The position numbers and the translations under genes are program-made. From Dipteris shenzhenensis (lineage: Eukaryota > Polypodiophyta > Polypodiopsida > Gleicheniales), in the NCBI GenBank assembly GCA_047967505.1, contig CM106538.1: 64,000 nucleotides of DNA. One strand, given 5' to 3'. This document shows positions 10,005 through 20,668 of the stretch, piece by piece (the stretch's first letter is position 1; each line of letters opens with the position of its first letter). The notes below the pieces were generated by a model. The model saw nothing but the letters and a program-made list of their open reading frames with translations, was not told the DNA's origin and did no database searches.

Positions 10005-10509
10005 AGGTGCAATGTTTCCCTGGAACCTCCTTTGCAGGTAGCTCTAAGAGGATGTGAGTGCAATCGATTGATCCATAGCAATTCAAAAACCTTTGTCATT
10101 CCTCGAATACTCTCTTTACTTCCAGCAACTCTGACTGTGTCGTTGGCGACCAAAGCTTGTGGTGGAGTTGAGAGGAAATGGCGTCCACAAATTGTCATAC
10201 AAAGTGACAAGGTGTTGATCTCTCAAAACCAAATTGCTCACATAGGTGTACATAGCTCATGCTAGATGCCAATCGTAGCAAGCAAATCGCCACCTTCCTC
10301 TCCACCGAAAACAATCTTCCAACCACATTACGTAGGCCATTGGGAATGGTGCCTTGCTTAAGGTCCTCCAATAGAGTGTCACAAAGAGATGTGAATAACC
10401 CACAAGGCAAGTGCATTACCTCTCCAAACCGCCGATCATCGGCATGGACAAAGAAAACATAGTGGTTCCACTGGAAGATGGAACGAGGCATGATGTACCA
10501 CCAACCCAT
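10005..10509 (-). pseudogene. PIF/Harbinger transposase, 5' part, broken
   Basis: The N-terminal frame (10509-10195) has LPCGLFTSLCDTLLEDL, then SVERKVAICLLRLASSMSYV and CEQFGFERSTPCHFV, the helix-turn-helix block that precedes the nuclease in HARBI1-like transposases. Past a stop and a frame change, the residues NCYGSIDCTHILLELPAKEV (about 10085-10020) match the first catalytic Asp motif (NCxGAIDGTHI) of the DDE_Tnp_4 nuclease. The second Asp and the Glu are missing; the fragment runs into gypsy sequence near 9980. The matching Harbinger accessory Myb/SANT protein lies 0.8 kb away on the same strand. Confidence 0.8.
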
Positions 10510-11286
10510 GGCTAGATCTCCAAGGCATTGAATAAGTGCAAGAACAGCAAGCTGAAGTCATGAATGCAGCAACACAAGCTCATGGTCCTACAAACCTCCC
10601 TCACCATCCACGTCCATTGCATCTTCATTGATGGGAGATCCTACCTGCCACACATGCAAGCATAAAGACAATGCTGTGGTGACACACGATGGGGCCACAA
10701 TGCAGGAATTTCTTCTATGGTTTTCTTGGCCCATTTACCCTGACATTCATGTATGTAGTGGACATAAGTCAAGTGTCTATATATTTGTCCACCAAACAAT
10801 CAAGGTAACTACACACACACATATATGTATGCATGCATATAGAGTGCATCTATCATATAGAATGGAGATAGAATGCATCTAGAAGGTCCCATGTGCCATA
10901 TAGAATGCATAGAGTGGTAGATTGGACCAATGGAATTCTAGAAATATCTCCACAAATGACACAAACATGGAATCCACGGTCTACAATCTCAAATATTATT
11001 TGCTACATATATATGTAGCTACTACTTAAACCTCTCAAGGGATTCGCCTCACTAAACTTTAGCGTACCACGTGCATTCAAAAGAAGGGGTACTTTAATAT
11101 GACTTTTTTTTTAAATTTAACCACATACACTTGAATACAAGACTTTTGATTAAATAGTTCCTCATTTTAAATAGGAAGTAATTTCATTTGCTTTTATATA
11201 AAACATTCCACAAGTTTGATAGGGATACAATCGAAATGCTTGAATATAAGACATTCTATGATGCGATTCCAATAGGAAACCTTTTC
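10510..11286. other. Spacer inside the Harbinger relic
   Basis: Contains TATATG/TGCATG short repeats (10810-10920) and AT-rich DNA. Around 11190-11275 the words AAACATTCCACAAG and AAGACATTCTATGATG form an imperfect repeat. No terminal inverted repeat was identified with confidence. Confidence 0.4.
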
Positions 11287-11544
11287 TCAAGGTATGTTAT
11301 TTTCATAATCACGGATGGTGGTGAATCTAGCCCCAATCCACCTGTACCTATTTTTCACCTGATCCGCTATGACATATAGCCCTCTCCTTGTGCACTTCTC
11401 AGCTATGCACATCCATTTCTTTTGTGTGGTGCGCATATTTCTCATCACACCACCCTCATTGCAATACTTCCCATATTGTTTGAATACTTTAAGGAGGATC
11501 CCAGTGGACTTGAGATCCCCACTCCATCCTTCGTTGCTCTCCAA
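11287..11544 (-). pseudogene. Harbinger-associated Myb/SANT-like protein, fragment
   Basis: The 85-residue frame contains QKKWMCIAEKCTRRG, then DQVKNRYRWIGARFTTIRDY. This is the W..IA...(R/K)RG...ADQVKNRYRW pattern of the trihelix/Myb-SANT-like DNA-binding domain encoded beside plant Harbinger transposases. The N-terminal first helix and the C-terminal part are not seen. The left edge of a 773-bp tandem duplication falls inside this frame, and the second copy (12135-12317) is cut after IAEKC. Confidence 0.65.
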
Positions 11545-12933
11545 GGGTTATATTACAAGGTTTGGTCTTCCTCGACCTGGGTCCATAGTATGGCAAGAGA
11601 TATCTCATGGGAGTCACTATTTAAGTCCATAGTATGGCGAGAGTGCACATATGATAGTGTGGTAGGCAAAGGGTGGGGGTGCACAAGGGATGGGTCAGTG
11701 GACGGGTGCTGAAGGGATGGTGTGGTGGGCAAAAGGGTAAGGGTGCACAAGGGTGGGCAAAGGGTGGGGTGAACAGTGAAGGGTGCATGGCCAAAACCTA
11801 GCACAGGAGGAATGTGAAGGGGGGCATGGCTGAACTCAGGCATTGGAGGAATGTAAGAGGCTAGATGTAGACACCTTAGGGACCGGAGGAGAGAAACTGC
11901 CAGAGAAGGAGAAGGGGAACTGGTGAGCCATGAGGAGATGCACAATAAACAATTTAGAACAAGTCATTAAATGTACTTTTGAACAGAATTTTGCTATCTA
12001 AATATACACATAAAGCATACTTCAAGAAGCTCAACTTATAGATTGATAGTATTTTGTATTTGGAACTTCTATACACAAAACTAGTAACATCCAGAACTAG
12101 CAACAACTATTGAGTATGCACCAGGGGAAAAACATTATTCTAAATGACACCCTCTACAACTTGTGCACTTCTCAGCTATGCACATCCATTTCTTTTGTGT
12201 GGTGCGCATATTTCTCATCACACCACCCTCATTGCAATACTTCCCATATTGTTTGAATACTTTAAGGAGGATCCCAGTGGACTTGAGATCCCCACTCCAT
12301 CCTTCGTTGCTCTCCAAGGGTTATAGTACAAGGTTTGGTCTTCCTCGACCTGGGTCCATAGTATGGCAAGAGATATCTCATGGGAGTCACTATTTAAGTC
12401 CATAGTATGGCGAGAGTGCACATATGATAGTGTGGTAGGCAAAGGGTGGGGGTGCACAAGGGATGGGTCAGTGGACGGGTGCTGAAGGGATGGTGTGGTG
12501 GGCAAAAGGGTAAGGGTGCACAAGGGTGGGCAAAGGGTGGGGTGAACAGTGAGGGGTGCATGGCCAAAACCTAGCACAGGAGGAATGTGAAGGGGGGCAT
12601 GGCTGAACTCAGGCATTGGAGGAATGTAAGAGGCTAGATGTAGACACCTTAGGGACCGGAGGAGAGAAACTGCCAGAGAAGGAGAAGGGGAACTGGTGAG
12701 CCATGAGGAGATGCACAATAAACAATTTAGAACAAGTCATTAAATGTACTTTTGAACAGAATTTTGCTATCTAAATATACACATAAAGCATACTTCAAGA
12801 AGCTCAACTTATAGATTGATAGTATTTTGTATTTGGAACTTCTATACACAAAACTAGTAACATCCAGAACTAGCAACAACTATTGAGTATGCACCAGGGG
12901 AAAAACATTATTCTAAATGACACCCTCTACAAC
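11388..12933. repeat. Near-perfect tandem duplication, 773 bp x 2
   Basis: 11388-12160 and 12161-12933 are the same length and differ at about two positions (TTATATTAC/TTATAGTAC near 11550; GTGAAGGG/GTGAGGGG near 11780). The trinucleotide TTG sits at the left edge, the junction and the right edge, so the event used or left a 3-bp microhomology. Proline/serine-rich frames on the minus strand (11553-11945 and 12218-12718) come from GGGTG-rich DNA and are not convincing genes. Confidence 0.95.
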
Positions 12934-13733
12934 TTGAATGTACAAGATGGTACACATAGCTGCATAACTGTGCTCAAAGAGATTAGCCCATTTTAAGGCA
13001 ACAATGTATTGTAGATGCTACATAAAGTAGCAATCGTGAATAATGTATTGTAAATGGTACACAAAGTAGCAATCACAAACTATGCAAAAGAAGGCGGACT
13101 CTAAGTGAATTTGTATGCTATTGATGTTAGTGATTGCATGTGTTTCCATAGAGGGTCAACTTAGGCTCAACTCCCTATCATGGAGAGGATCTACTGGGTT
13201 TAGTGCTTATCAAAAGTGAGAAAAGCAGGTAGACCAAAACCAGTCAAGTCTGAAACTGATCGGGCTCATAGGTCTTCCTTATCAACTTATGTTTGGAAGC
13301 ATTGCGACTCAAAATGCTTAACGGGTATTTTAGCATTGACTCGCAGGAAGCATATCCAATCTAATGGCAGCAAAATATCAAAATATTGTACCTCATGCTT
13401 GGATTGCAGCATTAATAACAGAAACATGAGCTCAGTGCTCACATCTACCTATCTATAATAAAATAATGGTCCTCTTAGCTCAACTTCTGGCATAGAGGTT
13501 GCTCCTGGCAAGAACGAGCAAGAGTTGGAATAGCTAACATGCAAGATGAAAGTCCTAAGACCATCAATTTCCTTTTCATCCCCTTATTGCTTGTACTAAG
13601 AAAAACACATGGAGTGTGCTTCTAATGTTCCATTCAAGGCCTTTTGATTTATTTTATGTACCCATGCCGCCAATACGTTTTTCTGCATGCTGTGGGTTAG
13701 TTTTGCTTCTGATCCGATACAAGTACGCTGGGA
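12934..13733. other. Unassigned spacer
   Basis: Short decayed repeat of AATGTATTGTA(A/G)ATG(G/C)TAC around 13003-13070. The 80-residue frame at 13216-13458 has no recognised motif. Confidence 0.4.
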
Positions 13734-13834
13734 GAGGATTGAGTCTGGAGTAGTGTGAATTATACATAGCATTAAAAAATACAGAGGATTGTGTCTCGAG
13801 TAGTGTGAATTATACATAGCATTATTTAAAAAAA
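13734..13834. repeat. 50-bp tandem repeat x 2
   Basis: TAGTGTGAATTATACATAGC occurs at 13751 and 13801, within a 50-bp unit starting GAGAGGATTG. Confidence 0.85.
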
Positions 13835-15181
13835 TTCGGTTCCTCTTTCGGTTCTTTCGATCACAGGTATCAAAACGTGAATATTCAATACCAGCGTGAA
13901 ATAGGTTAAGAGCAGTTAACGAGCTCTGAGAGGCAGGAAATAGTGCTATTTTGTACTTGGTTGAAGTACAGAGTTTGAGTAAGGTCAAGCGTTACTATAG
14001 ACTAAGATCACATGATAGAAGCCCATTTGAGCAGTGTCTTGAAGCTTGCAACAAACAGCTGTGTGCGACAAACTAGTGTGATACCAACACTATTATAAAG
14101 ATCTTCCAAAGGAAGGAGGCGCTTCGTGGGTGTCACAACCATGAGTTGGAGTTGCAAATTGCAAACAGATGCCAAACGAGGATTAGAGTAGCCAAGCCTA
14201 GGCTTGCTAGTACAAGTGCTTGCGAGGGAGGCATGAGGAATAGAGAAAACAAGAAACACATGTAAGCAAGCTCGAATGAAGACCAGTTGCAAGAGTCTTG
14301 CATTAGATCTCGCGTTAGAGTAGCACAACAGAACCGTGTTAGAGTACACAATATTTGATCATGCATAGACTTGCAGGATATGCCCTACCTCAGATATTTG
14401 ATCGTGCATAGGCTTGCAGGACATTTCCTATAAGCTTTCAGAGTGTTTAGCTACTGTGAGTCTTGAAGTGGGTTTGGCGACGCACGGTAAGGAGAAGATG
14501 AAAAAAGAATAGAACAAAACTTTTGCATTTGAAATGAAAACAGAAGGATATTGCTTTAACAATGCATAATAATGGAAGGAGACATACCTGAGGTAGGGTG
14601 ACAGAAGTGCTGCAGGGCAAGCTGTTAGACATAAAACGAACCTTTTTTGAAAAGCTTGTACGCACAACAGGAAACAGCGGACGGAAGATTCAGATTGCAA
14701 GCTTCAACAAAGAAATGGAAAGCAGCATACTGGGAAAAATGAGCCTGATGAAATATCTAAGTGTTGAAGGCCGTTGAGACAAAGAGAGCTTCAGAGTTGC
14801 AAGAAGAACTTAAGTACAAAGGAGATATGAACAACAGGTTTGCAAATAGGATCTGGAGATGTGGAGTCAAGGAGCACAAGGAATTGGCAGTCTCGAGGCA
14901 ACCCCATCAAAATTGGGGAGCAACTAAAAATTCATGCTTAACATCACCAATTTTTGTGATGTTACTAGCGAGGTACTTTGGAGCTCCCATCTGAGTGGGG
15001 CAAAATTGGGGAAGGCATGGGAACAATGCAAAAACATCCATGCGGAGAAATAGGGAGGTGTCTTGGGAACGTACTCTAAGTGGCACAATCTTGCCATCTC
15101 TCACAGCTTCAACAACTAAAATTGGCCCGAAATAGCCTCACAAAAATGATACCACCAGAAATGTAGTTCAAATGTAGTCAA
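13835..15181. other. Unassigned spacer
   Basis: Several 60-130 residue frames overlap on the minus strand (14008-14366, 14428-14700) without family motifs. TTTGATC(A/G)TGCATAG(A/G)CTTGCAGGA is repeated at 14354 and 14397. I see no supportable gene. Confidence 0.4.
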
Positions 15182-15418
15182 CTGTCTAAGTATGAAGAGG
15201 GGAGAGGAGAAGAGTGGAGATGAGGAGAGAGGGCACACCTAGAGAGCACACCACAAATGACTAACTGTACACTAGATTTAGTTGAAAATGTAGAATATAT
15301 ACAAACCCTTTTAGGGTTAGGGTTAGGTTTAGGACATCTAACCCTTTCCTTTACAGTACTCTATGTGTTAGTGCTATTCACAATATCTGACACATGATGT
15401 TGAGATGGTTTCTCAACA
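15182..15418 (-). repeat. 3' LTR of a minus-strand copia element (probable)
   Basis: On the minus strand the sequence starts TGTTGAGAAACC and ends CTTAGACA (TG...CA), 237 bp. It is directly preceded on that strand by the purine tract CTTGAGGGAAGG, a typical polypurine tract at 15419-15430, and by the copia RNase H at 15540 onward. A TATA-like GTATATATTC lies near 15290. No matching 5' LTR was found in the window. Confidence 0.65.
15309..15333 (+). repeat. Telomere-like short repeat inside an LTR
   Basis: TTTTAGGGTTAGGG then TTAGGTTTAGG: about three and a half plant-type telomere words in the middle of the LTR. Confidence 0.6.
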
Positions 15419-15539
15419 CCTTCCCTCAAGATCAACATCATGAAGTAGGCCTTCCCTCGAGATGATGATTTTAGGGGATTGAAGAAGGACTGAGCATTAT
15501 ATTCCATCACTCCCCTTTAATGGGAATGTCCTTCCTCTA

Positions 15540-16757
15540 CTTCAAACCAAGAGCTAATCAGTGCTTCTCGAAAAGCTCTTTGCCAAGTGGTTTGGTAAAG
15601 ATGTCTGCAACATTGTCTGTACTATCACAATGTTGTACTGTGATGTCACCAAGTATGTGATGTCACCAAGTAACACTTTTTCTCTGATGAAGTGCTCTCT
15701 GATATCAATGTGCTTGGCCTTGGAGTGATATACTAGATTCAATGTGCTTGAGCGGATTGATTATCACAGATAGTGTTGTTGGCTTTAATTCATCAAAGTT
15801 ATATGTTTCTAACAATAGTCTTTCGAGCCATATAGCCTCGCATGCACCTGTAGTGAGTGCCCTATATTCTACTTCTGTTGAAGACAAAGAAATAGTTGGA
15901 TGCTTGTTTCAAAACCATGATATTGCACCTTAACCAAGGAAAAATGCATATCATTGTGTAGATCTCCTGGTCTTATGATCTCCGGCATAGTCATTGTCAC
16001 AGTATCCATGCAACCTTGGATGACTTCCTCTGTATTCTATTCCAAACTATCTTATACCTCTGATGTATCTCAAGACTCTTTTGGTTGCATTCCAATGCGA
16101 CTGTTTTGGATTTTTTGTAAACTGTGCAAGTGAACTTACTGCATAACAGATATCTAGTCGTGTGATAGTCAGATATATAAGAGATACTATGAGATGACGA
16201 TACTACCTGTCATTGACGATAGGATTTTCTAAATTTTTTATAAGTTTCAAACTCTGTTCCATGGGAGTAGCTGCAATCTTGCAATCTGCCATATGAAACT
16301 TCTTCATGAGACTGTCAACATATTTTAGCTGACTCATAAAGGTGTTGTCTGAATCTCTCTAGAACTCAATAGCAAGACAATAGTGCATAAGTCCAAGATC
16401 TTTCATGTCGAACTCTGCAGATAAGTCTTATTTCAACTTTTTTATGAAGCTATCATTGCTTTTGGTCACAATCAGATCATCTACATACAAAAGTGTAATA
16501 GTAATGTCTTCCCCTTGAACTTTGTAGTAGGGAGTATGATCTACATTGGATTTCATGTATCCCAGATCAGTAAAATACTTATTAATTCTGTTGTATCAAC
16601 TTCTGGGTGCTTGGTTTAAGCCGTAGAGACTTTACTTGAGATAGCAAACCTGATTCTCTTTCCCTGGTTCAACATAACTTGCTTCTTGTTGCATGTAGAC
16701 TTCCTCGTCTAGGTAACCATTGAGAAAAGCATTCTTGATATCGAGATGGTATACAAC
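15540..16757 (-). pseudogene. Ty1/copia RT-RNase H, decayed
   Basis: Read on the minus strand from 16757: HLDIKNAFLNGYLDEEVYM (catalytic Asp block), SLYGLNQAPRS, LLYVDDLIV (YVDD box, intact), DMKDLGLMHY, then RNase H blocks (GYCDNDYAGD, LSSTEVEYRALTTGACEAIW, HSKAKHID-type, ADIFTKPLGKELF). The residues needed for catalysis are mostly present, but many stops and frame changes occur, more than in the 33-41 kb element, so it is an older relic. It belongs with the LTR at 15182-15418. Its 5' part is replaced by gypsy sequence at about 16758. Confidence 0.9.
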
Positions 16758-16759
16758 AC

Positions 16760-17138
16760 TTGAGCCTTACTTGGGAAAGTTCATAAGAGTCTTTTTGGGT
16801 GATTTATGCATTTATTCTCCGCGCATAGAGCACATGGAGAAGTTAAAGATGGCCTTAGCTAGGATTGATGAAGCAAAAGGCTGTCTAAATTCTAGCAAGT
16901 GTCATTTGGCTCAAACAGAAGTTTTTTTGTTAGGGCATATTGTGTCAAAAGAAGGCTTACAAATGGGTCTTAACAAGGTTCAAGCAATCGTGTCATTCCG
17001 AACTCTTGACAGTGTGATTGGTGTTCACAAAATTCTAAGAAAGGGCAATTATTTTCAACACTTTTGTGATGATTTCACAGAGATAGTGTATCCAATGAAC
17101 TTGTTGACAAGAAAAGGAGCCTTTCCATCGTGGACTAC
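16760..17138 (+). pseudogene. Ty3/gypsy RT palm/thumb fragment
   Basis: Plus-strand frame with YLGKFIRVFLGDLCIYS, then LNSSKCHLAQTEVFLLGHIV and SKEGLQM, the gypsy RT C-block. The catalytic FxDD box reads FLGD here, so the first Asp is lost. It ends near KGAFPSW. It is flanked on both sides by minus-strand copia RT sequence, forming a copia/gypsy/copia mosaic. Confidence 0.85.
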
Positions 17139-17205
17139 TAACTGTATTCTATTCCAAACTGTCTTATACCTCTGATGTATCTCAAGACTCTTTTGGCTTT
17201 ATTGT
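17139..17205 (-). repeat. Duplicate of a copia RNase H segment
   Basis: TGTATTCTATTCCAAACT, TCTTATACCTCTGATGTATC and CTCAAGACTCTTTTGG repeat 16030-16090 almost exactly. A more diverged third copy is at 57383-57440. Confidence 0.85.
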
Positions 17206-18685
17206 GGAGCGCAAACTATCACACACCTGGGAATATTTGATTGTAATATCAGACAACATCTAATTTTTTTCAGGTGCTAGCACTTCTAGAATTCACGTAG
17301 GGGCAAAGGAAAGCATTGAAGCACGACCTCCACCTAACAGACCGAAGCATCATAAAATAACTTCGTTGAGAAGGAAAGGAGACCAACAAATCTGGTGAAG
17401 AAAACTCTGGATCTTATCGGTTTCTCGAATGATACTTACAGTTTGGGAGAGGTTGGCAGCTCATGGGGGTGGAGAATTTGATTTTGGCAGCTCTTCAGTC
17501 ACCAATACGACCGCTTTGGAATGCATGATAATCATACTTTAATATTGATGAGGGAAAGCTACCAGGGAGCTGCACTCCTAGTGTGCTTGAGTTTGGAAAC
17601 ATGCTTGTGTAAAGCTAATTCTAGTGTAAACAGCATGCATACGGTTTCCACATTCTAGAGTTTTTTATGGTAACTCACACTCGTAGATGCATATAAAATC
17701 AATGTCTACCATTGAGACACATGGCACAACTAGAGTTGAGAAAACAAGAATTTCTCCCTAGGCTACCTACTGTAAAGAAGAGGGAGGGGGAGGAGGAGGG
17801 GGGGGCTTGAATTAAATAAAGGGGAGAGGGGGAGGGGCATTAAAGAGGGAGGGACTTGTGAGATTGGGGAGGGGGGGACTACTTATGAAGGGCATTAAAG
17901 AGGAAAGGACATGGGCATGAGGGAGGATTTATAATAGGAAAGGGACATATAATATTACTTTATAAAACACTTATCTCATTAATTTTGGACTCATATGTCT
18001 ACATTTGGACTTATCCTTAAACTCCTTTCCAAATGAAAAGTTTACTTTATGAAAATGTTTTTCGAGAATCAAAATTTTCTTTTTGGCATTATCATTTCCA
18101 CATAATAAATTTCAGAATATCTCTCTATATTGATGCACTTAATAACAATTTAAATTAATAATATGATAAAAAATAATAGTTTAATTACAGTTAAATTAAT
18201 AAAAGGAATTGAAATGTATGAAAAAATTATATGCATGCATGCATGCATGTATGCATGTATGTATGTATGGCCCATGCATGACATTAATTTACCATAAGAG
18301 TCCTCTAAAATCTTCAAAGATATCATAACAGTATTAACAAACACTCTCTGAGAGTTTAAAAACTCTAAAATTTGGTAGACATGGAGTCACACACGACACT
18401 GCACATGCATGCATGGAACATGCATGTCCTTGGTTCACCAATGGAAGGCCCTTAATACATATGGTGGGACCAATGCACTGCACTGTCCACATGGCATGGG
18501 CATGGTTAATAAACACCTTTTAGAATTTTGGAACTCTAAAATTGCCAAGAGTTAATAATGGTGTCAATAAACACCTTTCAAAGAAAGCAACATCGGTATA
18601 ATCTCAAAGAGCTTTATAAACACCTTGCAATAGTTACAAAAAAATTTTAAGATGTGTTTGCACTAAGTGAAGCACACATCTTCAA
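17206..18685. other. AT-rich spacer with GA-rich and GCAT tracts
   Basis: GGGAGGGG-type low complexity occurs at 17770-17880, and a (GCAT)n/(TATG)n microsatellite at 18230-18268. The motif AACACCTTT with AGAG(T)TT recurs around 18340, 18515, 18560 and 18610. No gene recognised. Confidence 0.5.
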
Positions 18686-18817
18686 ATGACGCATCTTGAT
18701 GGACAGCAAAAGAGAGGGAAAGAAGGAAAAGGGAAGGGAAGGGGGAGAGACATGCAATGGAGAGGGAAAGAGAGGGGGAAACCTCGGGGAAGGAAAGAAG
18801 GTAAGGGAAGAGCGAGG

Positions 18818-18864
<47 letters not shown>

Positions 18865-19075
18865 GGGGGGAGGAGGAGAGGGAAGGGGAGGGGAGGGGAG
18901 GGGAGAGGGAGAGGGAAGGGAGGGCAGGGTAGCTCTTGCTATCGCTGCAGCAAAATTTTAAAAAAAATAAAAATAAAAATTATGCAATCCCTTGCATTGT
19001 CATGGGGAAGGAAAGAAGAGAATGGGAAGAGCAAGGGGAGGGTAGGGGGAGGGGAGGGGGGGAGAGAATAGGTAT
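18686..19075. repeat. GA-rich low-complexity block with (GA)n
   Basis: Purine-only stretches of GGGAA and (AG)n (about 18818-18861), with a second GGGGAGGG block near 19010-19070. Open frames on the plus strand (Gly/Arg/Glu-rich) are artefacts of composition. Confidence 0.85.
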
Positions 19076-20668
19076 CCTTGAGCTATCTCTAATCCTTACC
19101 ATAAGTTCCATCTTTTGTACACAAGATACAATCACATTAGTAGTGATCATTTGAAAGAATCACCCAATTAATTAATCCCAATGTAATTGTGTTCAACATA
19201 TAGTAATAAAAAATAATACCAATAACACTAGTGGCATCAATATCAACATGAAATCTCTCATAATACTGGCCACACATGTTCAGTTAGGCAATATCATCTA
19301 AACCATACAAAGTGTCCAATAGAACCCTAGCCACATCCATCTTGATTCTATGGAATACTTTTCCATAGTCTTTAAGACTATAATATCTTATGCAATTGAT
19401 GTAAGAAATATAATTTTTGTAACATAAACTTAAATATCTATTTAGTAGGTGTAGTAGGAAATCGCATTCTAACATTGTGGAGGACAATATGTCCCAAGAA
19501 CTTCAGCGATTAAACTTCTTTCCAATATATGGAGCCCTTATACAATCTCTTTTATCCACCATAACAATGAGTATGACATGTCTAAGGGCACACTACACTT
19601 TGTATTACTTTGACACTATAGTTGAGAGGCCTCAAGTATAAACCCTAGTAGTGGAAGTATTAAAGAATATCTTTGTGGTAATGTAGATGATCGTATTAAC
19701 TTAGAAAAAAATGATCACATAAGTCCCAATAAAGCTGCATATGGATCAACTCGTGACCCATTGGAAGGTGGCTAAGTGCTAGGTATGTGTGTGGAAATTT
19801 TCAAATTTGTACAAATAATCAAGTCTTGTGTTGGTCATTGGCTCACTTTTACACCTTGATATAGCAATAACTTTGTTAACAAGTATAGATATCCTAGACC
19901 TTATAGACAATTTCAATATTGTTTTAGTGAGTGATAGTGAATACTTGCTATAAACATAATTTGAATTCTTTTTATTTACACAAATCTCAAGCTTTTATCA
20001 TTTTAGAGCACCATAATCTAAAAGCCTGGCATCAAAGATTTTGAAATTTCTCTTGAACTTTTTCCTACATTTTTGGCTTCTTATATATAGTGTATAAACT
20101 TTAGGTTTGACATAAATCACTCATGACAATGATGTGATCGATTGTAATTGTAAGTTTTCTAGCATTAGTACATGTCCATAATGGACAACCTAAATGTTCC
20201 AACAATAGTTAGTACATGTAACATTTTATATTATCTACGTTATAATGAATCTAGTTAAGATTGATTTCAAGTTGGATTAAAGTCAAAGTTTTCTAACAAG
20301 ATAAGTAAATAAATAATTACATTCAACAAGCAGATGGAACTAAAAGCACATGCAAATAGAAATATAATAGTAAAATCTTATGTTCAAAGGTCCATGATGA
20401 AGGATCCAACAATAATGTCCTCAGTCACTTGTTTCCCCAGGGACTCCCACTTGAGGGTAAAAAACAACGGAAAGAAACCACTCCGTTTGTTGGGTTGGCT
20501 ATTGCTGATAGTTTGTATCCTTTTAGTCTTACCTTATCCTAGGTCCTATTGATTGTAACCCTCCTGGCCTTCTCCAATTCTCCTATAGTCATTTGTTCTT
20601 CATATTTTGACATCTCCTCTTCATATTTCTTGTTAAACTCTTCTTGCCAATAGGTCAAGGTTGGTAAA
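19076..20668. other. AT-rich spacer
   Basis: No motif, LTR end or coding signature recognised in 1.6 kb. Small frames only. Confidence 0.5.

Noticed and set aside
11553-12718. Pro/Leu/Ser-rich minus-strand frames of 130 and 166 codons
   Set aside because: Two copies of the same frame inside the tandem duplication, made by GGGTG-rich DNA, with no recognised domain.
18686-18961. Gly/Arg/Glu-rich frame of 91 codons
   Set aside because: Low-complexity GA DNA; no start context or domain.
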